A stretch of DNA of 64,000 nt from Agromyces rhizosphaerae (GCF_027925245.1 NZ_BSDP01000001.1:3286001-3350000), one strand, 5' to 3'; positions 23,845-32,810 are shown, numbered from the stretch's first letter. Notes: generated by a model from the sequence alone, not told the origin. Numbers and translations are program-made.

Positions 23845-25890
23845 CTACGAGTCGAGCCCGCGGCGCCGCAGCAGCGGCTCGAGCTCGGCGTCGCGGCCGC
23901 GGAAGTCGCGGTACGCCTCGAGCGGGTCGCCGCCGCCGCCCACGCCGAGCAGCCGCCTGCGGAACCGCTCGCCGTTCTCGCGCGTGAGCCCGCCGTGCTC
24001 GCGGAACCACTCCACGGTGTCGGCGTCGAGCACCTCGCTCCAGATGTACGAGTAGTACCCCGCGCTGTAGCCGCCGGCGAACGTGTGGGCGAAGTAGGTG
24101 CTCGAGTAGCGCGGCGGCACGAGCGGGTCGTCGAGACCGGCATCGGCCAGCGCACGGGCCTCGAACGCGGCGACGTCGTCGACCACGTCGTCGGCGGCCA
24201 GACGGTGCCACGCCTGGTCGAGCATCGCCGCGGCGAGGTACTCGACGGTGCCGTGGCCCTCGCCCCACTGCTCGGCGGCCAGCAGGCGGTCGACGAGCTC
24301 CTGCGGCATCCGCTCGCCCGTCTCGTGGTGCACCGCGTAGTTCGCGAGCACCTCGGGCCAGAGCATCCACATCTCGTTGACCTGGCTCGGGAACTCGACG
24401 AAGTCGCGGTACACGCTGGTGCCCGAGAGCTTCGGGTACGCGGTCTGGCCGAACAGGCCGTGCAGCGCGTGCCCGAACTCGTGGAAGAGCGTGCGGGTCT
24501 CGTCGTAGGTGAGCAGCGTCGGCTCGCCGGCGGGCGGCTTCGGCACGTTGAGGTTGTTCACCACGACGGGCAGCGTGCCGAGCAGCGTCGACTGCGTGAC
24601 GATCGGGTTCATCCACGCCCCGCCGCGCTTGGAGTCGCGGGTGTACACGTCGGCGACGAACAGGCCGACGGGGGAGCCGTCCTCCTCGTGCACCTCGAAG
24701 ACCCGCGCGTCGGGGTGGTAGGCGACGAGGTCGTCGCGCTCGGTGAAGCGGATGCCGAACAGCTCCGTCGCGGCGAAGAACACGCCGTCGTGCAGCACGC
24801 GCTCGAGCTCGAAGTACGGGCGCATCGCCGCGGTGTCGACCGCGTAGTCGCGGGCGCGCACCTGCTCGGAGTAGAAGGCCCAGTCGGATGCCTCGATCGG
24901 CCGCGCTCCGGGGATCGCGGCCGCGACCGCGGCGAGGCGCTCGCGTTCCGCGCGGGCGTTGCGCGCGGCCGCCGGCGCGAGCGAGCCGAGCATCTCCGCG
25001 ACCGCCTCGGGCGTGCCGGCGGTCTGGTCGGCCGTGATGTATGCGGCGTGGTCGGCGAACCCGAGGAGCCGGGCGCGCTCGGCGCGCAGCCGCACCAGCT
25101 CGAGCAGCACCTCGCGGGTGTCGTGCTCGTTGCCGCGGGAGCCGCGCGAGCGCGAGGCCTCCATGACGCGGTCGCGCATCGACTCGTTCGTGAGCGAGGA
25201 GAGCCAGGGCTGACCGGTCGGCAGCACGAGCGTGACCAGGTAGCCGTCCAGCCCGCGCTCGGCGGCCGCGGCCGCGGCGGCGGACCGCTCGCCGTCACTC
25301 AGCCCGGCGAGGTCGGCGGGGTCCTCGGTGTGCACGGCGAGCTCGTTCGTGTCGGCGTGCAGTCGCTTCTCGAACCGGGTCGACAGCGTCGAGAGGCGCT
25401 GGTTGAGCTCCTTCAGCCGCTCGGTCTCGGCGGGGCCGAGGCCGGCGCCGGCGAGCGTGAACTCGCGGTGCGTGCGCTCGAGCAGGTACCGCGACTCGGG
25501 GTCCAGGTCGAGGTCGTCGATCGCGGCGTGCAGCGCGTCTATGCGGCGGTGGAGCGCCGGGTCGAGGCGGATCGCGTCCTCGTGGGCCGCGATGCGGGGG
25601 GCGAACTCCTCCTCGAGCGCGTCGAGCGTCGGCGTCGAGTCCGCCGAGCTCTGGTTCGAGAACACCTCGAGTACGCGTCGGAGGGTCTGGCCGCTCAGCT
25701 CGAGCGGCAGCATGGTGTTGGCGAAGGTCGGCGCCTCGACCTGCTCGGTGATCGCGCGCACCTCGGCGAGCTGCTCGGCCATGCCCTGCTCGAGGGCAGG
25801 CTCGTAGTGCTCCTCGCGGATCTCGGCGAACGGCGGGAGCTGGTACGGGAGCGTGCTCGGCGTGAGCAGCGGGTTGAGCGACTGGGCCAT
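23845..25890 (-). CDS. dcp: M3-family zinc metallopeptidase (peptidyl-dipeptidase Dcp-like)
   Basis: The 681-residue product is a cytoplasmic thimet-type oligopeptidase that degrades short peptides. The zinc site HEFGH is at 470-474, and a glutamate further on supplies the third ligand. The opening NPLLTPSTLPYQLPPF is the start seen in Dcp-type enzymes. No signal peptide is present. The ATG at 25890 lies six bases after a TAGGCT hexamer on the same strand, so the mRNA is probably leaderless. Confidence 0.94.
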   Translation of the reverse strand: MAQSLNPLLTPSTLPYQLPPFAEIREEHYEPALEQGMAEQLAEVRAITEQVEAPTFANTMLPLELSGQTLRRVLEVFSNQSSADSTPTLDALEEEFAPRIAAHEDAIRLDPALHRRIDALHAAIDDLDLDPESRYLLERTHREFTLAGAGLGPAETERLKELNQRLSTLSTRFEKRLHADTNELAVHTEDPADLAGLSDGERSAAAAAAAERGLDGYLVTLVLPTGQPWLSSLTNESMRDRVMEASRSRGSRGNEHDTREVLLELVRLRAERARLLGFADHAAYITADQTAGTPEAVAEMLGSLAPAAARNARAERERLAAVAAAIPGARPIEASDWAFYSEQVRARDYAVDTAAMRPYFELERVLHDGVFFAATELFGIRFTERDDLVAYHPDARVFEVHEEDGSPVGLFVADVYTRDSKRGGAWMNPIVTQSTLLGTLPVVVNNLNVPKPPAGEPTLLTYDETRTLFHEFGHALHGLFGQTAYPKLSGTSVYRDFVEFPSQVNEMWMLWPEVLANYAVHHETGERMPQELVDRLLAAEQWGEGHGTVEYLAAAMLDQAWHRLAADDVVDDVAAFEARALADAGLDDPLVPPRYSSTYFAHTFAGGYSAGYYSYIWSEVLDADTVEWFREHGGLTRENGERFRRRLLGVGGGGDPLEAYRDFRGRDAELEPLLRRRGLDS

Positions 25891-25896
25891 CCGTCC

Positions 25897-25935
25897 AGCC
25901 TAGGCGGGCCGGACCGGCGGCGACGCCCCTAGGCT
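25897..25935. promoter_or_regulatory. Divergent leaderless promoters of the peptidase and methyltransferase
   Basis: The gap between the two starts is only 51 bases. TAGGCT occurs on the minus strand at 25897-25902 and on the plus strand at 25930-25935, each exactly six bases before its ATG. With 17-base spacers, the -35 positions fall at about 25920-25925 (minus) and 25907-25912 (plus), inside each other's spacer region. Confidence 0.6.
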
Positions 25936-25941
25936 CGTGTC

Positions 25942-26775
25942 ATGGGCACGGACATCGACCGGTCTGAGGTCGCGCCGCGGGACGAGTACACGCACGGCCA
26001 CCACGAGAGCGTCGTGCGCACGCACGCGTGGCGCACGGTGGCGAATTCGGCCGAGTACCTCATTCCCCACCTGCAGCCGGGTGCCAAGGTGCTCGACGTG
26101 GGCAGCGGGCCGGGCAGCATCACCATCGACATCGCCCGGCGCGTCGACCCGGCCGTGGTGCGCGGGGTCGATGCGTCGGCGGAGATCGTGGCTCAGGCGG
26201 CCGGCCTCGCCGCCGACAACGCCGTGCACAACGTCGAGTTCGCCGTCGACGACGCGTACGGACTCGACGCGGAGGACGACTCGTACGACGTGGTGCACGC
26301 CCACCAGGTGCTGCAGCACCTCGGTCGCCCGGTGGACGCGCTGCGCGAGTTCCGGCGCGTGCTGAGGCCCGGCGGGGTCGCCGGCGTGCGCGACGTCGAC
26401 TACGGCGGGGTGATCTGGTACCCGCTCATCCCCGCGCTCGATCGCTGGCTGGACGTGTACCGGCGCGTGCACGTCTGGAACGGCGGTGAGCCGCTGGCCG
26501 GCCGCACGCTCAAGCACTGGGCCGTGGCCGCCGGGTTCGCACGGGTCGACGTCAGCGCGTCGGTCTGGCTGTTCTCGAGCCCGGCGGAGCGCGAGTGGTG
26601 GGGCACCTCGTGGGCGGAGCGCGCGGTCGAATCGACCTTCGCCGCACACGCCATCGAGTCCGGCCACGCCGACTGGAGCGACCTGAAGGAGATCGCAGCG
26701 GGCTGGCGCGAGTGGGCGGCGCACGAGGACGGCTGGCTGCTCATGCCGCACGGGGAGGTCATCGCGCACGCCTGA
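25942..26775 (+). CDS. Class I SAM-dependent methyltransferase
   Basis: The 277-residue protein has the Rossmann-like methyltransferase fold: motif I VLDVGSGPGSITIDIA (about 50-65), an acidic residue ending strand 2 (GVDASAEIV), VVHAHQVLQHL for the motif IV region and RVLRPGGVAGVRD after it. This is the UbiE/Methyltransf_11 type, close to annotated menaquinone or small-molecule methyltransferases, but the substrate cannot be told. The mRNA is probably leaderless. The neighbours do not suggest a pathway. Confidence 0.9.
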   Translation: MGTDIDRSEVAPRDEYTHGHHESVVRTHAWRTVANSAEYLIPHLQPGAKVLDVGSGPGSITIDIARRVDPAVVRGVDASAEIVAQAAGLAADNAVHNVEFAVDDAYGLDAEDDSYDVVHAHQVLQHLGRPVDALREFRRVLRPGGVAGVRDVDYGGVIWYPLIPALDRWLDVYRRVHVWNGGEPLAGRTLKHWAVAAGFARVDVSASVWLFSSPAEREWWGTSWAERAVESTFAAHAIESGHADWSDLKEIAAGWREWAAHEDGWLLMPHGEVIAHA

Positions 26776-26785
26776 CCTCGGAAGA

Positions 26786-26847
26786 TGCAAAGAAGCATTT
26801 GCAAAGAAATGCTTGCAAAGAATTCTTTGCAGGCGTAGCCTGTGGGC
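26786..26847 (+). promoter_or_regulatory. AT-rich operator array and promoter of the ArsR-type regulator
   Basis: TGCAAAGAA starts at 26786, 26800 and 26814, a strict 14-base period, and TGCA recurs at 26828. TGCAAAGAATTCTTTGCA (26814-26831) is an 18-bp perfect palindrome; AGCATTT/AAATGCT (26794-26813) forms another inverted repeat. A promoter overlaps them: TTGCAA (26813-26818), 17-base spacer, TAGCCT (26836-26841), then six bases to the ATG. The palindrome fills most of the -35 and spacer, as expected for an autorepressor site. Confidence 0.8.
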
Positions 26848-27468
26848 ATGGACACTCCCGAGCAGGACCGCCCCGACGCCGCGACGTCGCACCCGCGCGT
26901 CGCCGACCTCGGCACCCTGAAGGCGCTCGGGCACCCGCTGCGCATCGAGATCTTCGACGCGCTGTCGCTCTACGGACCCGCGACCGCGAGCATGCTCGCG
27001 GAACGGCTGGGGGAGTCGAGCGGCGCGATGAGCTACCACCTCCGCCAGCTGGCGGACCACGACCTCGTGCGCGAGGTCGTCGGCAAGGGCACGGCACGCG
27101 AGCGCTGGTGGGAACGGACGCCCGGGGGACTGTCGGTCGCGCCGCCCGACCACGTGGACGATCCCGCCTCGAAGGCGGCGGCCCAGGTGGTGGTTGACCA
27201 CGTGCAGCATCAGCGGGAGCGTCTGCTGCGCGAGTTCATCGACCGCGGCATGCACGAGCTCCCCGAGCGCTGGCTGCACGCGAGCGTGATGTCCACCGCC
27301 AACCTGCACCTCACGCCCGAGCAGCTCGACGAGGCCTCGAACGAGATCATGTCCGCGATCGAGGCGGTCGTCGCCCGGTACCGCGGACTCGACCTGCCGG
27401 GCTCGCGCCCGGTTCAGGTGCAGCTCAACGCATTCCCGCTGGTCGATGGAGAGGAAGTCCCCGAATGA
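26848..27468 (+). CDS. ArsR-family winged helix-turn-helix regulator
   Basis: The 206-residue product has an N-terminal winged helix (about 20-85) with the ArsR/HTH_20 pattern GHPLRIEIFDALSLYGP and MSYHLRQLADHDLVREV, then a helical C-terminal half that may form a sensor or dimer domain. It has no cysteine metal site, so a metal sensor is unlikely. I chose ATG 26848 because it lies six bases after the TAGCCT hexamer; a GTG at 26842 is closer than any transcript start would allow. A small gene overlaps its stop. Genes of this kind usually sit with an MFS exporter, which is missing here. Confidence 0.85.
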   Translation: MDTPEQDRPDAATSHPRVADLGTLKALGHPLRIEIFDALSLYGPATASMLAERLGESSGAMSYHLRQLADHDLVREVVGKGTARERWWERTPGGLSVAPPDHVDDPASKAAAQVVVDHVQHQRERLLREFIDRGMHELPERWLHASVMSTANLHLTPEQLDEASNEIMSAIEAVVARYRGLDLPGSRPVQVQLNAFPLVDGEEVPE

Positions 27469-27671
27469 CCGCCACCGCACTCCCGATCCACGCCCACCGC
27501 GTCCCCGCAGACCGTATCGAGCGGCTCGCCACGCGCGCCGGGGTCGAGCTCACCCGTTGGGCCAGCCGTCGCCGCGCGCGACGCGCGGCGATGGTCCCGA
27601 GCACCGCGCGTCGCGTGAGCGAGGCGGAGGTCGCCGAGTTCCGCCTCCGCATCGGCGTCGGCATGCGCTGA
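27465..27671 (+). CDS. Small basic protein of unknown function
   Basis: A 68-residue arginine-rich product (RWASRRRARRAAMVPSTARR in the middle) starts at an ATG that overlaps the stop of the regulator gene as ATGA, so the two are probably cotranslated. A single hydrophobic segment is not evident. I recognise no family. A palindromic hairpin follows directly. It may be regulated by the operator array upstream together with the regulator. Confidence 0.6.
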   Translation: MTATALPIHAHRVPADRIERLATRAGVELTRWASRRRARRAAMVPSTARRVSEAEVAEFRLRIGVGMR

Positions 27672-27679
27672 CCCCGGCA

Positions 27680-27697
27680 GCCCGCCGATCGGCGGGC
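27680..27697. terminator. Palindromic terminator between convergent genes
   Basis: GCCCGCCGATCGGCGGGC is an 18-bp perfect palindrome between the small gene ending at 27671 and the minus-strand gene ending at 27706. Confidence 0.65.
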
Positions 27698-27705
27698 GCC
27701 GCCGC

Positions 27706-27957
27706 TCACCAGTCGTCGTCGGCGTCGTCCTCGGGCTCGGCGGGCTCGACGACGGGCGCGAGCGCACCCGGTCGCTGCCGGACCCGCGTGCCGTCGTCGA
27801 GGGTCGCGATCGCCAGGCCCTCGAGCCAGGTGAGCGTCCAGTACTGGCCCTCGAGCGCGGCGGCCCGCGACTCGGCATCCGCGATCGCGGCACGCACCGG
27901 CTCGGGCACCGCCGCGGGTGCGGTGGTGCCGGCGGGCCAGCGCGTGCCGAGTCGCAT
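27706..27957 (-). CDS. Small acidic-tailed protein of unknown function, coupled to valS
   Basis: The 83-residue product has a short amphipathic middle (AAALEGQYWTLTWLEGLAIA) and a strongly acidic tail. No family is recognised. Its ATG overlaps the last base of the valS stop (TGATG), and GGAGG lies seven bases before it, inside the end of valS. It is therefore a true downstream member of the valS transcript. No homologue can be named. Confidence 0.65.
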   Translation of the reverse strand: MRLGTRWPAGTTAPAAVPEPVRAAIADAESRAAALEGQYWTLTWLEGLAIATLDDGTRVRQRPGALAPVVEPAEPEDDADDDW

Positions 27958-30536
27958 CAGACCTCCGCGGGCGCGAGCACGACCTCGCTGACGCCGAGCT
28001 CGTCCGCCTCGTCGAAGTCGAGGGCCTCGATGCGGCCGACCGCGCGCAGGTCGCCGGCGGCCTGGGCGAGCAGGGCGATGTCGGCCGCGGGTCCGCCGAT
28101 GCGGGCCTGCGAGACCGGGGTCCGCTGCGAGGCCTTGGCGTCGGTCTTCGCGCGGCGGATGCCCGTGAGTGCCGCGCTCGCGAGGCGGAGCAGCTCGGGG
28201 TCGCCGGCCTCGTCGAGCGCCAGCTCGTCGGTGGTCGGCCAGGCCGCGCGGTGCACCGAGCCCTCGTGCGACCACGACCACGCCTCCTCGGTGGCGAACG
28301 GGATCACCGGGGCGAACAGGCGCAGCAGCGTCGACAGGGCTCGGTTGAGCGCCGCCACCGCCGAGGCCTGCTCCGGGCCGGCCTCGCCGTACGCGCGCTC
28401 CTTCACGAGCTCGAGGTAGTCGTCGCAGAACGTCCAGAAGAACGTCTCGGTCAGCTCGAGCGCACGCGCGTGGTCGTACGCGTCGAGGGCAGCGGTCGCC
28501 TGCTCCACGACGGCGCGCAGCGTGGCCAGCATGCTGCGGTCGAGCGGCTCGGTCACGGGGGCATCCGCCGTGCCCTCGAACCCGAGGATGAACTTCGACG
28601 CGTTGAGCACCTTGATGGCGAGTCGGCGCCCGATCTTCACCTGGGTCGGGTTCTGCGGGTCGAAGGCGGCGTCGGTGCCGAGACGCGACGACGACGCCCA
28701 GTACCGCACCGCGTCGGAGCCGTGCTGCTCGAGCAGGCCCGCCGGGGTCACCACGTTGCCCTTCGACTTCGACATCTTCTTGCGGTCGGGGTCGACGATG
28801 AAGCCCGAGATCGCGGCGTTGCCCCACGGGGCCACCCCGTGCTCGAGCTCGGCGCGCAGCGTCGACGAGAACAGCCAGGTGCGGATGATGTCCTGGCCCT
28901 GCGGGCGCAGGTCGTACGGGAACACCAGGTCGAACAGGTCGGGATCGCGCTCCCAGCCGCCCGCGAGCTGCGGGGTCAGCGACGAGGTCGCCCAGGTGTC
29001 CATGATGTCGTGCTCGCCGACGAAGCCGCCGGCCTCGCCCCGCTGCGACTCCTCGAAGCCCGGTGCGGGCTGCGACGACGGGTCGACGGGCAGCATGTCC
29101 TCGGTCGCCACGATGGGCTCGTCGAAGCGCGGCTCGCCGTCGGCGCCGAGCGGGTACCAGACCGGGATCGGCACGCCGAAGAAGCGCTGGCGCGAGATCA
29201 GCCAGTCGCCCGAGAGGCCGCCGACCCAGTTCTCGTAGCGCACGCGCATGAAGTCGGGGTGCCAGTCGATGTCGCGGCCGCGCTCGACCAGGCGGTCGCG
29301 CAGCGCCTCGTCGCGCGCGCCGTTGGCGATGTACCACTGGCGCGTCGAGACGATCTCGAGGGGGCGGTCGCCCTTCTCGTAGAACTTCACCGGGTGCGTG
29401 ATCGCCTTCGGCTCGCCGAGCAGGTCGCCCGACTCGCGCAGCAGGTCGACCATGGCCTTCTTCGCGCTGAACACGGTCTTGCCGGCCAGCTCGCCGAACG
29501 CGGCGAGGCCCGCCTCGGAGTCGATCGCCTCGGGGGCATCCGCCACGATGCGGCCGTCGAAGCCGATGATCGCGCGGTTCGGCAGGTTCAGCTCGCGCCA
29601 CCAGGTCACGTCGGTCACGTCGCCGAAGGTGCAGATCATGGCGATGCCGGTGCCCTTGTCCTTCTGCGCGAGGTGGTGCGCCACGACGGGCACCTCCACG
29701 CCGAACACCGGGGTGGTCACGGTCTGGCCGAACAGCGGCTGGTACCGCTCGTCGTCGGGGTGCGCCACGAGCGCCACGCAGGCGGGGATGAGCTCGGGCC
29801 GGCTGGTCTCGATCTCGATCGTGCCGCCGTCGGGGCGGTGGAACGTCACCCGGTGGTAGTGGCCGGGCTGCTCGCGGTCCTCGAGCTCGGCCTGCGCCAC
29901 GGCGCTGCGGAACGTCACGTCCCACATGGTGGGCGCGAGCGCCTGGTAGGCCTCGCCCCGGGCCACGTTGCGCACGAACGCGCGCTGCGAGGTCGTGATG
30001 GCCTCGTCGGCGATGGTGCGGTAGGTCTGGGTCCAGTCGACCGACAGGCCGAGCGTGCGCCAGAGCGCCTCGAACTGCAGTTCGTCCTCGGCGGTCAGCC
30101 GCTCGCAGAGCTCGATGAAGTTGCGGCGCGAGATCGGCACCTGGTCGGCGGGCTTGATCGTCTTGCCCTCGGTGCCCTCGTGCGGCGGCGTGAAGCCGGC
30201 CTCGTAGGGCAGCGACGGGTCGCAGCGCACGCCGTAGTAGTTCTGCACGCGGCGCTCGGTCGGCAGGCCGTTGTCGTCCCACCCCATCGGGTAGAACACG
30301 GAGCGACCGCGCATGCGCTGGAAGCGTGCGACGACGTCGGTGTGCGTGTACGAGAACACGTGGCCGATGTGCAGCGAGCCCGACGCGGTCGGCGGGGGCG
30401 TGTCGATGGAGTAGATGTTCTCCTTCGTCGCCTGATCGCGATCGAACCGGTAGGTGCCCTGGTCCTCCCAGACGGTGCCCCAGTTCTGCTCGAGTCCTTC
30501 GAGTGCGGGCTTGTCGGGAATGCGCGACGACGTCAT
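27957..30536 (-). CDS. valS: Valyl-tRNA synthetase
   Basis: ValRS charges tRNA-Val. The 859-residue product has the HIGH motif at 56-59 (SLHIGHVF), a CP1 editing domain, the KMSKS motif at 587-591 and an anticodon-binding domain. The segment GWDDNGLPTERRVQNYYGVR marks the shorter type-2 ValRS found in archaea and some bacteria, and the long C-terminal coiled coil is reduced. The ATG at 30536 has GGAG eight bases upstream; an in-frame GTG at 30566 is less well supported. No T-box precedes it, in contrast to ileS. Confidence 0.96.
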   Translation of the reverse strand: MTSSRIPDKPALEGLEQNWGTVWEDQGTYRFDRDQATKENIYSIDTPPPTASGSLHIGHVFSYTHTDVVARFQRMRGRSVFYPMGWDDNGLPTERRVQNYYGVRCDPSLPYEAGFTPPHEGTEGKTIKPADQVPISRRNFIELCERLTAEDELQFEALWRTLGLSVDWTQTYRTIADEAITTSQRAFVRNVARGEAYQALAPTMWDVTFRSAVAQAELEDREQPGHYHRVTFHRPDGGTIEIETSRPELIPACVALVAHPDDERYQPLFGQTVTTPVFGVEVPVVAHHLAQKDKGTGIAMICTFGDVTDVTWWRELNLPNRAIIGFDGRIVADAPEAIDSEAGLAAFGELAGKTVFSAKKAMVDLLRESGDLLGEPKAITHPVKFYEKGDRPLEIVSTRQWYIANGARDEALRDRLVERGRDIDWHPDFMRVRYENWVGGLSGDWLISRQRFFGVPIPVWYPLGADGEPRFDEPIVATEDMLPVDPSSQPAPGFEESQRGEAGGFVGEHDIMDTWATSSLTPQLAGGWERDPDLFDLVFPYDLRPQGQDIIRTWLFSSTLRAELEHGVAPWGNAAISGFIVDPDRKKMSKSKGNVVTPAGLLEQHGSDAVRYWASSSRLGTDAAFDPQNPTQVKIGRRLAIKVLNASKFILGFEGTADAPVTEPLDRSMLATLRAVVEQATAALDAYDHARALELTETFFWTFCDDYLELVKERAYGEAGPEQASAVAALNRALSTLLRLFAPVIPFATEEAWSWSHEGSVHRAAWPTTDELALDEAGDPELLRLASAALTGIRRAKTDAKASQRTPVSQARIGGPAADIALLAQAAGDLRAVGRIEALDFDEADELGVSEVVLAPAEV

Positions 30537-30649
30537 GTGGGAACTCCGGTTCGATATGTGCGGCACCGAGTCAATGTGGAGGTGCCTGAGTGTGCGATTG
30601 AGGGCATTCTAGCCGGATGCGCCCGTGAGCAGGCCGTGCGCCGCGGGCG

Positions 30650-31984
30650 TCAGGCGGACGCGGGCTCCTGGGCGCGGCGGCGTGCGATCGCGGCCGCAGC
30701 AAGTGCGGAGCCGAGCGTCAGCGCCGACATGACGGCGAGCACGACGCCGGGGTGCCACCACGCGAACGCCGAGGCCTCGCCGAGCGTCAGCGTGAGTGCC
30801 GGCACGAACCCCGAGACGACGGCGGCGATGCTGTACGCGAACGACAGCGCGGAATAGCGGAAGTGGTCGTCGAAGAGGTCGCCCATGAGCCCGCCGAGGC
30901 TGGCCCAGGCCATGGTCGGCAGGATGCCGCCGATGATCATCGTGCCGACGAGGATCGGGAACGTGGCGAACTGGAGCAGCCAGTACATCGGGAACGCGAT
31001 GAGCAGGGTGCCGAGGGCGCCCCACGCGACCACCCGGGCCGATCCGATGCGCGTCGCGAGCCAGCCGAAGGTCGGGATGGTGACGAGCTGCAGCAGCCCG
31101 CCGATGGTCGTCGCGACGAGCAGGTCCTGGAAGCTGAAGCCGAGCGTGGTGACGCCGTAGTTCACGGTGTAGGTGTTCATCAGCGAGTAGGAGCCGATGC
31201 CCAGGAGCGCCGCGCCGACGGCGACGGCGATCGCCACGGGCTGGCGCGCGAACATCGCGAGGAACGGCACGCGATCGCGGCGGTGCTCGGCCACGAGCTC
31301 GCGGAACACGGGGGTCTCGTCGATCGACCAGCGCAGGTAGAGCGAGACCAGCAGCAGCGGGATCGCCGTGAGGAACGGGATGCGCCAGCCCCACTCGACC
31401 ATGGCCTCGGTCGAGAGCAGGGTGGTCATGACGATGAACAGGGTCGCGCTGAGGATCGAGCCGACGGGGGAGCCGAGCTGCGGGATCGCGGCGAAGAACG
31501 GCCGGCGACGGGCATCCGCGTGCTCCGTCGCGAGCAGCACCGCTCCGCCCCACTCGCCGCCGAGGGAGAGGCCCTGCAGCACGCGCAGCACGACGATGCC
31601 GATCGCGCCGAGCCATCCCGCCGTCGCGTAGTCGGGCAGCACGCCGATGAGCCCGGTGGCGACGCCCATGAGGGTGATCGTCACGATGAGCGTGCGGCGC
31701 CGGCCGATGCGGTCGCCGAGGTGGCCGAAGACGATGGCGCCGATCGGGCGCACCACGAACGCCAGCGCGATCGCGAGGAACGCCGACAGCGTGCCGCCGA
31801 ACGCGCCGAGCGGTTCGAAGAACAGCGGGCCGACGAAGAACGCGGCGAAGTACGCGAAGACGTAGAAGTCGTACGACTCGAGTGCGGTGCCGACGAACGA
31901 GGCGGTCGCGATGCGCCGGATCGGTCGCGAGGGTCGGTCGGGCGTGGATGCGGGCGCGGTCGCTGCGTTCGTCACGCCCGGCAT
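30650..31984 (-). CDS. MFS transporter, metabolite:H+ symporter type (ProP/ShiA-like)
   Basis: The 444-residue protein has twelve predicted membrane segments. The opening TASFVGTALESYDFYVF and the loop GHLGDRIGRRRTLIVT followed by RVLQGLSLGGEWGGA are hallmarks of the metabolite:H+ symporter branch, which carries organic acids, shikimate or osmolytes. The substrate cannot be told. The ATG overlaps a TAGGAT hexamer on the same strand (31983-31988), so a leaderless start at the GTG at 31975, three codons later, is possible. It is followed, after 113 bases, by valS on the same strand. Confidence 0.9.
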   Translation of the reverse strand: MPGVTNAATAPASTPDRPSRPIRRIATASFVGTALESYDFYVFAYFAAFFVGPLFFEPLGAFGGTLSAFLAIALAFVVRPIGAIVFGHLGDRIGRRRTLIVTITLMGVATGLIGVLPDYATAGWLGAIGIVVLRVLQGLSLGGEWGGAVLLATEHADARRRPFFAAIPQLGSPVGSILSATLFIVMTTLLSTEAMVEWGWRIPFLTAIPLLLVSLYLRWSIDETPVFRELVAEHRRDRVPFLAMFARQPVAIAVAVGAALLGIGSYSLMNTYTVNYGVTTLGFSFQDLLVATTIGGLLQLVTIPTFGWLATRIGSARVVAWGALGTLLIAFPMYWLLQFATFPILVGTMIIGGILPTMAWASLGGLMGDLFDDHFRYSALSFAYSIAAVVSGFVPALTLTLGEASAFAWWHPGVVLAVMSALTLGSALAAAAIARRRAQEPASA

Positions 31985-32011
31985 CCTACGCGGCTCCCGC
32001 GCACCGTGACG

Positions 32012-32680
32012 TCAGCCGCGGACGACCTCGAAGGTGTGGCTCGTGATGCCGCCCGGGCCCTCGAGCGTGACCGTGTAGATCTCGCTCTCCTCGGAGCACT
32101 GGAAGCTCACGCCCTCGTAGACCTCCTCGTTCGGGAAGACCTCCTCGTACGGCGCGGCCTTCGCGTCGGTCGTGCCGATTCCGAACCACGCCTGCTCGGC
32201 CCCGTCCGACATCCACTGGAACCGCAGCGGCACCGACGAGACGCCGTCGCAGTTCGCGATCTCCGGCTCGTAGGCGGTGGTCGTGAAGACGGGCGCCGGG
32301 GTCGTGTCCCCGCCGCCGCCGTCGGTCGAGCCGCCCCCGCCCGAGGCGTCGTCGCCGCCCTCGTCGGTGTCGTCCTCGGGCTCCTCGGATTCGGTCGGCT
32401 CGGGCTCCGTGGTCTCGGTCGCCGTCGGCGACGGCGCCGCCACCGGCTCCGCCTCGTCGGACCCGCCCGTGAGCAGCAGCACCACGAGCACGATCACCGC
32501 GATCAGCAGCACCCCGGCGAGGATCGAGATGAGGATCAGCGCGGTGCGGCGCCCATCGGTCTCGGGCGACTCCTCCGGTGCGGGATCCGCCTGCACCGGG
32601 GTCATCGGCACCGTCTCCGCGTGGTCGATCGGCCGCGTGGCGTCCGCGTCCTCGGGCCGGTTCGTTCCGTCGTCGCTCAT
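32012..32680 (-). CDS. Membrane-anchored protein with acidic linker, unknown function
   Basis: The 222-residue product has a polar cytoplasmic N terminus of about 40 residues, one membrane segment (LILISILAGVLLIAVIVLVV), a Glu/Thr/Ser/Gly-rich linker with a glycine run, and an extracellular C-terminal domain of about 80 residues with two cysteines that could form a disulfide. The domain is not recognised. GGAGG seven bases before the ATG at 32680 supports this start; the frame is open upstream without support. A TACCCT hexamer at 32724-32729 (minus) may be its -10. Confidence 0.8.
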   Translation of the reverse strand: MSDDGTNRPEDADATRPIDHAETVPMTPVQADPAPEESPETDGRRTALILISILAGVLLIAVIVLVVLLLTGGSDEAEPVAAPSPTATETTEPEPTESEEPEDDTDEGGDDASGGGGSTDGGGGDTTPAPVFTTTAYEPEIANCDGVSSVPLRFQWMSDGAEQAWFGIGTTDAKAAPYEEVFPNEEVYEGVSFQCSEESEIYTVTLEGPGGITSHTFEVVRG

Positions 32681-32810
32681 CGCGTCCTCCGTGTCGTGCC
32701 GCGTGATCCGCTCGTCGGAGACGAGGGTAGGGGACCGGCGGGCCGAGTGGGGGGCCTGTGCACAGGCATCCGACCCCCAGTGCGGGTGACGGATGCCCCA
32801 CCGCGGGCGA

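Noticed and set aside
27957-30536. valS as a frameshifted or truncated gene because of its short C terminus
   Set aside because: HIGH, editing and KMSKS parts are in one frame; the shorter end fits the type-2 ValRS class.
30537-30649. A T-box or other riboswitch before valS
   Set aside because: The 113-base gap has no GGTGGTACC core or specifier. valS appears to use a simple start with GGAG.
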